This document shows positions 1 through 5,220 of a DNA stretch of 5,392 nt, piece after piece. Where the stretch lies: contig WTAG01000557.1 of assembly GCA_013139755.1 (NCBI GenBank), positions 1 to 5,392 of the forward strand. The letters are read 5' to 3'. Within the stretch, counting starts at the first letter, position 1. Every line of letters begins with the position of its first letter. The notes beneath the pieces were generated by a model. That model was not told where the DNA came from and did not search any database. It worked only from the letters and a program-made list of their open reading frames with translations. The DNA comes from Methylomarinum sp. (lineage in GTDB: Bacteria; Pseudomonadota; Gammaproteobacteria; Methylococcales; Methylomonadaceae). The position numbers and the translations under genes were made by a program.

Positions 1-1084
1 GAAGATTAAAACTAACCCCTTTTAATGAATAGTTCTTGCCACCAGGTGGAATAAGAGCAACGTTTTTCACCTGAATATCACCATCAGGAGGAGGTAAACT
101 CATTCTTTTTTTAGCTTCTGATTGTTGAGCCAGAAAGTGATGTAATCTGTGGAACCCATTTCGTGCAGAAACAAATTGCTTCCAGGCGCCTATACTTTGA
201 TCAATTGGCGCTAAAGCTCTGCCCATAATAATTGAACCCGCAATCATCATGCCCGCAGTAATATGATTATTGATAGCTAGATAAGCACCTAGCCCAAGAA
301 TAAGGGATTGAAATAACATCCGTAAGGTTTTACTTAGCCCAACAAAAACACCGGCACGATCAGTTACCTGAAGATGTTTATGAAGTGCCTTTTCATTTTC
401 GACTTTCCATCTGTCTAATAAGTTATTCTGCATACCTAATGCTTGTATAACTTCACTATTGCGTAACGATGCACTCACCATATCTGATGCATATTGCTGT
501 GATTCAGCTGCATTCTTTTGTTGTTTCGAGGTAGTCCATTCATTAAGAAGAGCCAGAATAACCAGTATTGATGCTGCCGCTATCGCAAACCAACCAAATA
601 AGGGGTCAAATAGAAATAATATCAACAGATAAATAGGTGTCCAGGGAATATCAAAAAATGCAAAGGGGGCATTACCCGATAAAAACTGTCTAATTGTTGA
701 TAAATCTTGTAAAACTTGAGTATTTGCATGTTCAGGGTGCTCTACCGCATTATTATGAATCGCTGTAAAAACATGGGGGGCTAAACTATGTTCTAATTCA
801 AATGCAGTGCGGGCAAGAATTCTGGACCGGACAAATTCCAGCGCGCCTAAGGTCATAAATAGCCAAACTAGAAGCAATGTTATAAAGATCAATGTTTCTT
901 GACTTCGACTGCTCATTACTCTGTCATAGACTTGCAACATATAAAGTGGCGGCGCAAGCAACAATAAATTAATAAATAAGCTAAATAAACAGGTATAAGC
1001 AATACTTCTCCAAAAGAAGTTTGCATTGGTATGATTGTCAGAAAAACTAACAAATAGGTGAATAAAGTCCTTAATTGATTTCAT
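1..1084 (-). CDS. PrtD-family type I secretion ABC exporter, N-terminal part (cut by left edge)
   Basis: Inner-membrane permease/ATPase of a type I secretion system, which would export the neighbouring RTX protein from cytoplasm to outside together with a periplasmic adaptor and a TolC-like channel. The window shows 361 residues from the start ATG. Hydrophobic segments lie near residues 28-50, 64-84, 148-180 and 256-288. Family hallmarks are PPLYMLQVYDRVMSSRSQETL-like text at 45-65, FFDIPWTPIYL at 143-153 and TAGMMIAGSIIMGRALAPID at 276-295, typical of PrtD/AprD exporters. There is no N-terminal C39 peptidase-like domain, unlike HlyB. The reading ends at LKGVSFNL, just before where Walker A is expected, so the whole ATPase core (about 200 residues, from the usual family length near 570) lies outside. 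The chosen ATG has only a poor ribosome binding site; the frame is open upstream to an ATG at 1138 inside the intergenic palindrome, which I consider less likely. The adaptor gene is expected further left. Confidence 0.93.
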   Translation of the reverse strand, partial: MKSIKDFIHLFVSFSDNHTNANFFWRSIAYTCLFSLFINLLLLAPPLYMLQVYDRVMSSRSQETLIFITLLLVWLFMTLGALEFVRSRILARTAFELEHSLAPHVFTAIHNNAVEHPEHANTQVLQDLSTIRQFLSGNAPFAFFDIPWTPIYLLILFLFDPLFGWFAIAAASILVILALLNEWTTSKQQKNAAESQQYASDMVSASLRNSEVIQALGMQNNLLDRWKVENEKALHKHLQVTDRAGVFVGLSKTLRMLFQSLILGLGAYLAINNHITAGMMIAGSIIMGRALAPIDQSIGAWKQFVSARNGFHRLHHFLAQQSEAKKRMSLPPPDGDIQVKNVALIPPGGKNYSLKGVSFNL

Positions 1085-1102
1085 AGTAGATTCAGGATAG
1101 CC

Positions 1103-1142
1103 AAAACAAAGATAAAGGTGATGTCGACTAGTCGACATCACC
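1103..1142 (-). terminator. Palindrome with T-rich tail between RTX gene and exporter gene
   Basis: A perfect 26-base palindrome occupies 1117-1142, with 11-bp arms GGTGATGTCGA/TCGACATCACC around CT/AG. On the minus strand it is followed at once by a T-rich run (TTTATCTTTGTTTT, 1116-1103). That is the layout of an intrinsic terminator read in the direction of both genes. Placed between a secreted substrate and its transporter, it probably acts as a partial terminator or attenuator that keeps exporter levels below substrate levels, as known for hlyA-hlyB. The T tract is interrupted, which fits incomplete termination. The exporter start codon is only 32 bases past the stem, so read-through is needed unless a separate promoter exists; I see none. 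Confidence 0.65.
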
Positions 1143-1161
1143 CTGTTTTCTCATATATGCT

Positions 1162-1191
1162 TTATATATACTCCGAGCGGAGTATATATAA
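1162..1191 (-). other. Perfect 14-bp hairpin just after the RTX stop codon
   Basis: Arms TTATATATACTCCG (1162-1175) and CGGAGTATATATAA (1178-1191) are exact inverse complements separated by two bases. In RNA the loop would open to at least four bases (GCTC on the minus strand). It begins four bases beyond the TAA stop of the RTX gene. No T-rich tract follows on the minus strand, so it is less terminator-like than the next hairpin. A 3' stability hairpin protecting the RTX mRNA from exonucleases, or the first half of a double-hairpin attenuator, are the likely roles. Confidence 0.6.
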
Positions 1192-1195
1192 TGAG

Positions 1196-3940
1196 TTAGG
1201 CGATTTCGGCCCAGCTATCTGAAGTGATATTAGCAAAAGCATCTTCGTCTAATTGAATATCAGCCGCTGTTAGCTGACCGTAGACATCAATACTTCCCAT
1301 GGATTGATTATTGGCACTCAATTCAACTCGAGTATGGTTACCTCTCAGTTGAATTAAGTTAAATTCCACATTTTCGCCACCAATAATAAGCTTATCGCCC
1401 TGGTTAGAAGAGAATCCACGAATTTTGTCAGTACCAATACCTTGACCAGAAGCCAGGAATAGAAATTCATCAGCACCTGCACCGCCATCCAATTGATCGT
1501 TGGCATTATCATTCCAGGAATACAGCTTATCGTTACCCGATCCACCGTACATTCTATCTGCACCAGCTCCATCAACCAAGGTGTCCTCGTCACTGCCACC
1601 AATGATAAAGTCATTGCCAGCTCCACCAACTAAGATATCGTTACCGTTACCTCCTTCCAAACGATCGTTGCCATCTTTTCCAAGCAGAATGTCATTATTA
1701 TTACCACCGTACAATCTATCATCCCCTGCACCAGAGTCTAATTTATCTTCACCGTTGCCTCCAATTAACAAATCTTTACCAGCACCTGAAGTAAGCGTGT
1801 CATCACCGTTTCCACCTTCTAAACGGTTATTGCCCGCACTTGTAACAAGTTCATCATCTCCATCACCTCCATATAATCTATCATTCCCTGCACCAGAGTC
1901 TAATTTGTCATCACCTCTGCCTCCAATTAACAAATCTTTACCTGCACCAGAAGTAAGCGTGTCATCACCGTTTCCACCTTCTAAACGATTGTTACCCGCA
2001 CTAGTGACAAGCTCATCGTTACCATCCCCTCCTATCAACCTATCGTTACCAGCACCAGAGTCTAATTTGTCATCTCCTTTGCCTCCAATTAACAAATCTT
2101 TACCCGCTCCAGAAACAAGAGAGTCATTGCCATCTTGACCTTCCAGACGGTTATTACCAGAACTGGCTGTCAGTTCATCGTTTCCATCCCCCCCTATTAA
2201 TCTATCGTTACCAGCACCGGCATCAAGTTTGTCATTCCCTGTACCAGCAATAAGTAAGTCATTTCCATCACCAGCATCTAATACATCATTTCCATTACCC
2301 CCCTCAAGGCGATCATTACCTGCAGCACCAATTAATGTATCGTTACCATTACCTCCGATTAGACGATCATTTCCGTTTCCTCCATCAGCGAAGTCATCTC
2401 CGTCGCCTGCAATGACCAGATCATTTCCATCACGTGCCCAGATTTTATCATCATGATTCAGGCCTGTGATTCGATCACTTTTTTGTGAACCAAAAGTACT
2501 TTCTTCGTTCAGGTAAAAGTTGTTTAACCAGGTTGCCAGGTCGCCTAAGTTAGCATTATTGTTACCATCTTCATTTAAGACATTATCGCCTTTGATTTTA
2601 AAGCCTAAATGATAAAGTCCATCGATAACCGTGTTAACAAGGTTGTCACCACGGTATTTGATATTGCTGCCATCATTTTGTACTAAATGAAAACCTGTTT
2701 CTTCATCTCGCTCATCATCACCGTGCAAGTCTTTCCATTCTTGTTTATGGTTTTCCTGTAAATATTGATTGATTGCTTTAACATCTTCAATATCAATCAG
2801 GTTATCAGTTGCAGCACCTGTCGCTTTAATTGCTTTAACAAGCAATGCATTTAAACCATTGGCTGCTTCTGCTCCACCATTGATATCGCCGGCATTGGTA
2901 TTTCTTGAAAGGCCTTCATCGCTTTTTATGGCTTGTACAAGTTCGTCTAAACCTGTATTTGTAGTGCCTTGGTCAACATAAAAATAATTTACCCAGTCAG
3001 CCAAATCGGTTAATGTTGCATTGGCATCACCATCTTCATTAAGAATATTGTTACCTTGAATTTGAAAACCTAAATGGAAAATACCATCGGCAACTGTGTT
3101 AACAAAGTTTTGGCCAAACATCCGAGTGTTGGCACCATCATTTTGAACTAGATGAAAGCCGGTTTCTTCACCGTTTTCATCATCTCCATGTAAGATAACC
3201 CATTCATCTTGATAGTTATCACGAATATAGCTATTAATTTGACGAATATCGGCAACATTAATCACCCCATCATTTGCCAAACCTTGTGATTCAATCGCTT
3301 CTTTAATAATCGTGCTCATACCATTAGCGGCATCAGCGCCATCAGCAATATCCTGATCTGAAATTCTACGATCTAAACCACGATCAGCCATGATCATATC
3401 AGTCGCTCTATCAAGACCTGATTGAGTAGTTGATCGATCAGTATAAAACTGAGTGAGCCATTCTGCTGCCTGAGTTAATGTTGCGTTTGCATTACCATCT
3501 TCATTAAGCAATCTATTCCCTTGAATCTGAAAACCAAGATGATAAATTCCATCGGCAACGGTATTAGCTAAATTGTCACCACGGTAACGAGATGTTGCAC
3601 CATCATTTTGAACTAGATGAAATCCAGTTTCTTCACCATTTTCATCATCCCCATGAAGTTCACTCCATTCTTCCTTATGGTTCGCTCTAATATAAGCATT
3701 AATAGCTCTAACATCACTAACACTAAATATGCCGTTACTTGCTACTCCCGTTGCATTGACTGCTTCTACAATGATGGCATTCATTGCATTAGCTGCCTCA
3801 GATCCACCCGCAATATCTTTATCAGAAATACGCCCTGATAAACCAAAATCAGTCCCGATAGTATCAACTATTTGGTCTAATCCTGTGCCTGTATTGCTTG
3901 CTGATGTACTATTTATACGTGAAAAATAATTTGAAGACAT
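1196..3940 (-). CDS. Large RTX calcium-binding protein with three N-terminal EF-hand-like modules, type I secretion substrate
   Basis: A 914-residue acidic protein without cysteine and without a Sec signal peptide, as expected for a type I secretion substrate. Residues 20-174, 175-329 and 330-484 are three tandem copies of a 155-residue module. Each has a dockerin/EF-hand-like stretch (for example NDGVINVADIRQINSYI at 223-239), a conserved block HGDDE...ETGFHLVQNDG (96-114, 251-269, 406-424), NTVADGIYHLGF-type text, and a second loop NEDGNANATL followed by an aromatic helix. Residues 484-824 hold about 35 RTX nonapeptides (GGxGxDxLx), expected to form a calcium-loaded beta-roll once outside the cell. 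Residues 825-914 are a beta-rich tail with GDKLIIGG and the end SWAEIA, probably carrying the C-terminal export signal. No protease, lipase or peroxidase motif is visible. The PrtD-like exporter lies downstream on the same strand. I vaguely associate the module with RTX-type heme peroxidases but am not certain. Function unknown; a surface structural or adhesive role is an inference. Confidence 0.95.
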   Translation of the reverse strand: MSSNYFSRINSTSASNTGTGLDQIVDTIGTDFGLSGRISDKDIAGGSEAANAMNAIIVEAVNATGVASNGIFSVSDVRAINAYIRANHKEEWSELHGDDENGEETGFHLVQNDGATSRYRGDNLANTVADGIYHLGFQIQGNRLLNEDGNANATLTQAAEWLTQFYTDRSTTQSGLDRATDMIMADRGLDRRISDQDIADGADAANGMSTIIKEAIESQGLANDGVINVADIRQINSYIRDNYQDEWVILHGDDENGEETGFHLVQNDGANTRMFGQNFVNTVADGIFHLGFQIQGNNILNEDGDANATLTDLADWVNYFYVDQGTTNTGLDELVQAIKSDEGLSRNTNAGDINGGAEAANGLNALLVKAIKATGAATDNLIDIEDVKAINQYLQENHKQEWKDLHGDDERDEETGFHLVQNDGSNIKYRGDNLVNTVIDGLYHLGFKIKGDNVLNEDGNNNANLGDLATWLNNFYLNEESTFGSQKSDRITGLNHDDKIWARDGNDLVIAGDGDDFADGGNGNDRLIGGNGNDTLIGAAGNDRLEGGNGNDVLDAGDGNDLLIAGTGNDKLDAGAGNDRLIGGDGNDELTASSGNNRLEGQDGNDSLVSGAGKDLLIGGKGDDKLDSGAGNDRLIGGDGNDELVTSAGNNRLEGGNGDDTLTSGAGKDLLIGGRGDDKLDSGAGNDRLYGGDGDDELVTSAGNNRLEGGNGDDTLTSGAGKDLLIGGNGEDKLDSGAGDDRLYGGNNNDILLGKDGNDRLEGGNGNDILVGGAGNDFIIGGSDEDTLVDGAGADRMYGGSGNDKLYSWNDNANDQLDGGAGADEFLFLASGQGIGTDKIRGFSSNQGDKLIIGGENVEFNLIQLRGNHTRVELSANNQSMGSIDVYGQLTAADIQLDEDAFANITSDSWAEIA
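1469..2491 (-). other. RTX beta-roll region of the RTX protein
   Basis: Residues 484-824 are built of nonapeptides of the GGxGxDxUx type, with a few irregular units at the start (HDDKIWARDGND) and at the end (KLYSWNDNANDQLDGGAGAD). Known RTX nonapeptides bind calcium between turns and fold only at extracellular calcium levels, which prevents folding before export. The array is one of the longer parts of the protein and is likely prone to copy-number change by recombination. Confidence 0.9.
1745..2230 (-). repeat. Three 162-bp higher-order repeats (six RTX nonapeptides each)
   Basis: Units run 2230-2069, 2068-1907 and 1906-1745 (residues 571-624, 625-678, 679-732). The 162-base period is exact: CCAGAGTCTA recurs at 1731, 1893 and 2055, and a variant CCGGCATCAA at 2217. 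Units 2 and 3 differ at only four of 54 residues. A further unit starts at residue 733 but diverges after about two nonapeptides. Within a unit, canonical GGxGxD repeats alternate with degenerate ones (SGAGND, TSAGNN, SGAGKD). Confidence 0.95.
2489..3883 (-). repeat. Three tandem 465-bp repeats encoding the 155-residue module
   Basis: Copies lie at 3883-3419, 3418-2954 and 2953-2489 with exact 155-codon spacing: GLD at residues 20, 175 and 330, and FHLVQNDG at 107, 262 and 417. Copies 1 and 2 are visibly closer at DNA level around the HGDDENGEETGFHLVQNDG block than either is to copy 3, which has RDEE and SNIKYRG variants and an altered first segment (SRNTNAGDINGG). This suggests stepwise duplication, with copy 3 the older branch. 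Confidence 0.93.
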
Positions 3941-3944
3941 TTTG

Positions 3945-3951
3945 TTTCCTT
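3945..3951 (-). promoter_or_regulatory. Ribosome binding site of the RTX gene
   Basis: The minus strand reads AAGGAAACAAA directly before the ATG at 3940-3938. The GG lies seven bases upstream of the start codon, good Shine-Dalgarno spacing. This supports the chosen start and contrasts with the poor site in front of the exporter gene. Confidence 0.8.
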
Positions 3952-3963
3952 GTTTTAAAAAGT

Positions 3964-3988
3964 TAGTATTTTTGTTTTTCTAATACTA
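3964..3988 (-). promoter_or_regulatory. Inverted repeat in the RTX leader
   Basis: TAGTATT (3964-3970) and AATACTA (3982-3988) are exact inverse complements with an 11-base spacer, located 13 bases upstream of the ribosome binding site on the minus strand. It could be a weak leader hairpin or an operator; with only A/T-rich 7-bp arms it could also be chance. Confidence 0.3.
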
Positions 3989-4052
3989 TTTTCAATAAAA
4001 GATTAATTAAGTCTTTTTTAGATAATTAAAAATATATAAAAAAACACTAAAC

Positions 4053-4074
4053 CGTTTTTCATCATTAAAAAACG
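4053..4074 (-). promoter_or_regulatory. Inverted repeat near the predicted RTX transcript start
   Basis: CGTTTTT (4053-4059) and AAAAACG (4068-4074) form 7-bp arms around an 8-base spacer. If transcription starts near 4077, this would be a hairpin at the very 5' end of the RTX mRNA, a position often associated with transcript stability; on DNA it could equally be a dimeric operator. Support is only the symmetry. Confidence 0.3.
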
Positions 4075-4075
4075 A

Positions 4076-4126
4076 TGTCAGAAATTCTATTAATAACTCA
4101 ACAATATAAATGTGATGAAACCGACA
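4076..4126 (-). promoter_or_regulatory. Candidate CRP-type class II promoter of the RTX gene
   Basis: The minus strand carries TAGAAT at 4089-4084, five of six matches to the -10 consensus, with no good -35 box at 16-18 bases. Instead a CRP-like site (TGTGA-N6-CGACA on the plus strand, 4111-4126; first half-site perfect, flanked by AAA) is centred at 4118.5. With +1 at about 4077 this is -41.5, the classic class II activator position where CRP replaces the -35 contact. The leader would be about 137 bases. The second half-site is poor, so this is a prediction from motif and spacing only. Confidence 0.35.
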
Positions 4127-4152
4127 CAACAAAGATAACAATAGAATAATTG

Positions 4153-4168
4153 TGTGATCAACATATCA
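4153..4168. promoter_or_regulatory. Second CRP-like site upstream of the RTX gene
   Basis: TGTGA-TCAACA-TATCA matches eight of ten consensus half-site bases of TGTGA-N6-TCACA. Its centre is 42 bp, about four helical turns, upstream of the first CRP-like site, so both would face the same side of the DNA. It is flanked by A/T-rich sequence, so chance matches are possible. Confidence 0.25.
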
Positions 4169-4425
4169 AATTATGAATATTTATATTTATAATAGACTTT
4201 CTGAATTTATATTTAGTTTGCTAAATTTCTCTAGCATCATCCTGAATAGCAAGTTATATACCATCTATACTTAACAGCACCTTATGTATTGAAATATATA
4301 AATAATTACTTTTTTTACTAAATATTTAATATTATTTTTGCTAAAAAGCCAAACAAACTGTCTTTAATTAACGACATTTAAATAAAATTAAGGGGTTATT
4401 TTTTTTATTTTTATAAATGAAAAAC

Positions 4426-4451
4426 ATAAATATTTGAATTTAAATATTTAT
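4426..4451. promoter_or_regulatory. Perfect 10-bp inverted repeat in AT-rich region
   Basis: ATAAATATTT (4426-4435) and AAATATTTAT (4442-4451) are exact inverse complements around the 6-base spacer GAATTT. The size and centre resemble a dimeric regulator site, but the arms contain no G or C and the region is AT-rich, so a chance origin is plausible. Confidence 0.3.
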
Positions 4452-4650
4452 TTTATTTTAAACAGAATATAATAGATTGTTTTATGTTCTATTTTTAACG
4501 ACAAGTTATTAATACTTTTTTAAGGGGGATAATTATTAATTAAAAAACAATGACAAAACAATAGTAAAAATTAATAGCTTAACTACGTAAAAACCAGGTG
4601 ACAGATTAAAACGACTTAACACGAATATTTTATAGCTCATTCTCCAAAGC

Positions 4651-4716
4651 CTTTTATCGGGAATCTATTTATTGTGAATTTAGATGCCTACCAAGATAAT
4701 GCAGGAATAGCGGACT
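4651..4716. repeat. Degenerate GGGAAT-type intergenic palindrome
   Basis: TCGGGAATCTA (4657-4667) is followed by TAGATGCCTACC (4681-4692) and later ATGCAGGAATAG (4700-4711). The order resembles decayed copies of the widespread intergenic palindromes with arms like CGGGAATCCA/TGGATTCCCG followed by GCGGGAATGACGG. Only the ATCTA/TAGAT core is still exactly symmetric. Family assignment is from pattern memory. Confidence 0.35.
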
Positions 4717-4874
4717 GTGTGATTTTTATTTTGAAAATAGCGGAAACTAAACTCAAGGTTCGTCAGGGTTTCCCTGTCGCCTACCGCGAACTAAAAAATA
4801 TTCACTCCGCTATCGAGACTGTGAAAGTATTAGTTTTCATGACTATGAACAAACCACAGGTTGAAGAAAAGTAA
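4674..4874 (+). CDS. Doubtful small ORF, 66 residues, probably repeat-derived
   Basis: An open frame from GTG encodes 66 residues with no signal peptide or recognisable domain. It has no convincing ribosome binding site (only GGGA about 12 bases upstream). Its start lies inside a degenerate intergenic palindrome. Its C-terminal third (SAIETVKVLVF) is encoded by sequence that recurs inverted at 5213-5247, where the same frame reads GAIETVKAFCF and then stops. It is the only plus-strand candidate in the window. It is most likely a chance frame through two repeat relics; a small unknown protein is possible but weakly supported. Confidence 0.15.
   Translation: MNLDAYQDNAGIADCVIFILKIAETKLKVRQGFPVAYRELKNIHSAIETVKVLVFMTMNKPQVEEK
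4762..4843 (+). repeat. Copy 1 of an inverted short repeat
   Basis: GTCAGGGT (4762-4769) and, after an interval of 39 bases, the 35-base stretch 4809-4843 containing GAGACTGTGAAAG match the reverse complement of 5213-5261. The longer gap between the two matched blocks here suggests an insertion in this copy or a deletion in the other. It reads inward, facing its partner. Confidence 0.6.
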
Positions 4875-4918
4875 TGACTAAAACCAAACTGAATTTAAAA
4901 AAAACATGAGATTTCAAG

Positions 4919-4985
4919 TGGGAGGGGCTTTCTAGCCGCGACAGCTCTTGATCTTGTCTCGATCGCGGCCTGGAGGCCCCTCCTA
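4919..4985. repeat. REP-type extragenic palindrome
   Basis: The left arm 4919-4941 (TGGGAGGGGCTTTCTAGCCG...) and right arm 4963-4985 (ending GAGGCCCCTCCTA) pair at 18 of 23 positions around a 21-base loop. This is a GC-rich island in AT-rich surroundings. The GGAGGGGCTT...GCCGCGA arm is the typical layout of gammaproteobacterial REP sequences, which are usually dispersed in many copies and mobilised by RAYT transposases; none is encoded here. It may also act as a transcript-end or gyrase-binding element. Confidence 0.8.
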
Positions 4986-5037
4986 CCCATAAAAATAACA
5001 TCGTTTCCAATCTGTCTTTATTTAACCTGTGGTTAGT

Positions 5038-5220
5038 TTTTAGCCCCTCCTCTTTGGAAAAGAGGGGCTGAGGGCGATTTTTTATTATGAAAATAAATCC
5101 TTTAATATCAAAACGTTATTATTTTATAAAATCCACCTCAATCCCCCATTGTACATGGATGTAGTAGTGTCGCATTAGGCAGGAGCAGATTGCGACCTTT
5201 TCCAAAGGGGGAGGTCAAAA
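5038..5220. repeat. Foldback of two related inverted repeat units
   Basis: Unit A starts at 5038 on the plus strand: TTTTAGCCCCTCCTCTTTGG, then AAAAGAGGGGCTGAGGG and GATTTTTTAT. It contains the hairpin AGCCCCTC (5042-5049)/GAGGGGCT (5062-5069). Unit B, read on the minus strand from 5220, has TTTTGACCTCCCCCTTTGG, AAAAGG, then after extra DNA GGGGGATTGAGGTGG and ATTTTAT. Both units share the same order of blocks in opposite orientation, giving imperfect terminal inverted repeats of about 25 bases. This looks like two copies of a small dispersed palindromic element, or a miniature non-autonomous mobile element. Confidence 0.55.
5139..5195. repeat. Extra segment inside repeat unit B
   Basis: Compared with unit A, unit B carries about 57 additional bases between its two conserved halves. 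The segment has its own symmetry: TACAT (5152-5156)/ATGTA (5159-5163), and GTCGCA (5169-5174)/TGCGAC (5191-5196) around 16 bases. It looks like a second small palindromic element nested in the first. Boundaries are approximate. Confidence 0.4.

Larger units (their letters stand above)
3941..4640. other. Very AT-rich non-coding region upstream of the RTX gene
   Basis: About 700 bases are dominated by A and T runs, with stop codons in all frames and no supported gene. Near the RTX gene it holds the ribosome binding site, leader repeats and promoter candidate. The outer part (about 4200-4640) contains only A/T-rich symmetric elements. The composition differs clearly from the coding sequence and resembles xenogeneic-silencer (H-NS-like) target DNA, which is common upstream of surface-protein genes; that role is an inference. 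Confidence 0.7.

Noticed and set aside
1128..1154. Eight-residue leader peptide frame (ATG at 1154, TAG in the centre of the terminator palindrome) that could drive attenuation.
   Set aside because: No ribosome binding site and no run of regulatory codons; a frame this short is expected by chance.
1354..1629. Minus-strand open frame of 91 codons in another frame inside the RTX gene.
   Set aside because: Fully contained in the real gene in an alternative frame, with no initiation signals.
1500..2456. Long plus-strand open frames rich in Ser, Pro and Leu opposite the RTX array (1500-2138 and 2229-2456).
   Set aside because: They are antisense shadows of the glycine/aspartate nonapeptide codons; the repeated composition keeps stops out. 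No ribosome binding site or independent protein features.
2769..2981. Plus-strand open frame opposite the third N-terminal module.
   Set aside because: Shadow of the real minus-strand gene, low-complexity Ala/Ser/Leu text, no start signals.
3617..3929. Two plus-strand open frames (3617-3838 and 3729-3929) opposite the first N-terminal module.
   Set aside because: They overlap each other and the strongly supported RTX gene; compositions are antisense artefacts.
4320..4380. Sigma-54 promoter suspected from TTGGCTTTTTAGCA on the minus strand.
   Set aside because: The spacing between GG and GC is seven bases instead of the required ten.
5042..5082. Intrinsic terminator for a plus-strand gene (GC hairpin at 5042-5069 followed by a T run at 5078-5083).
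   Set aside because: The T run is separated from the stem by eight bases including G-rich sequence, and there is no supported plus-strand gene upstream; the sequence is better explained as a dispersed repeat unit.
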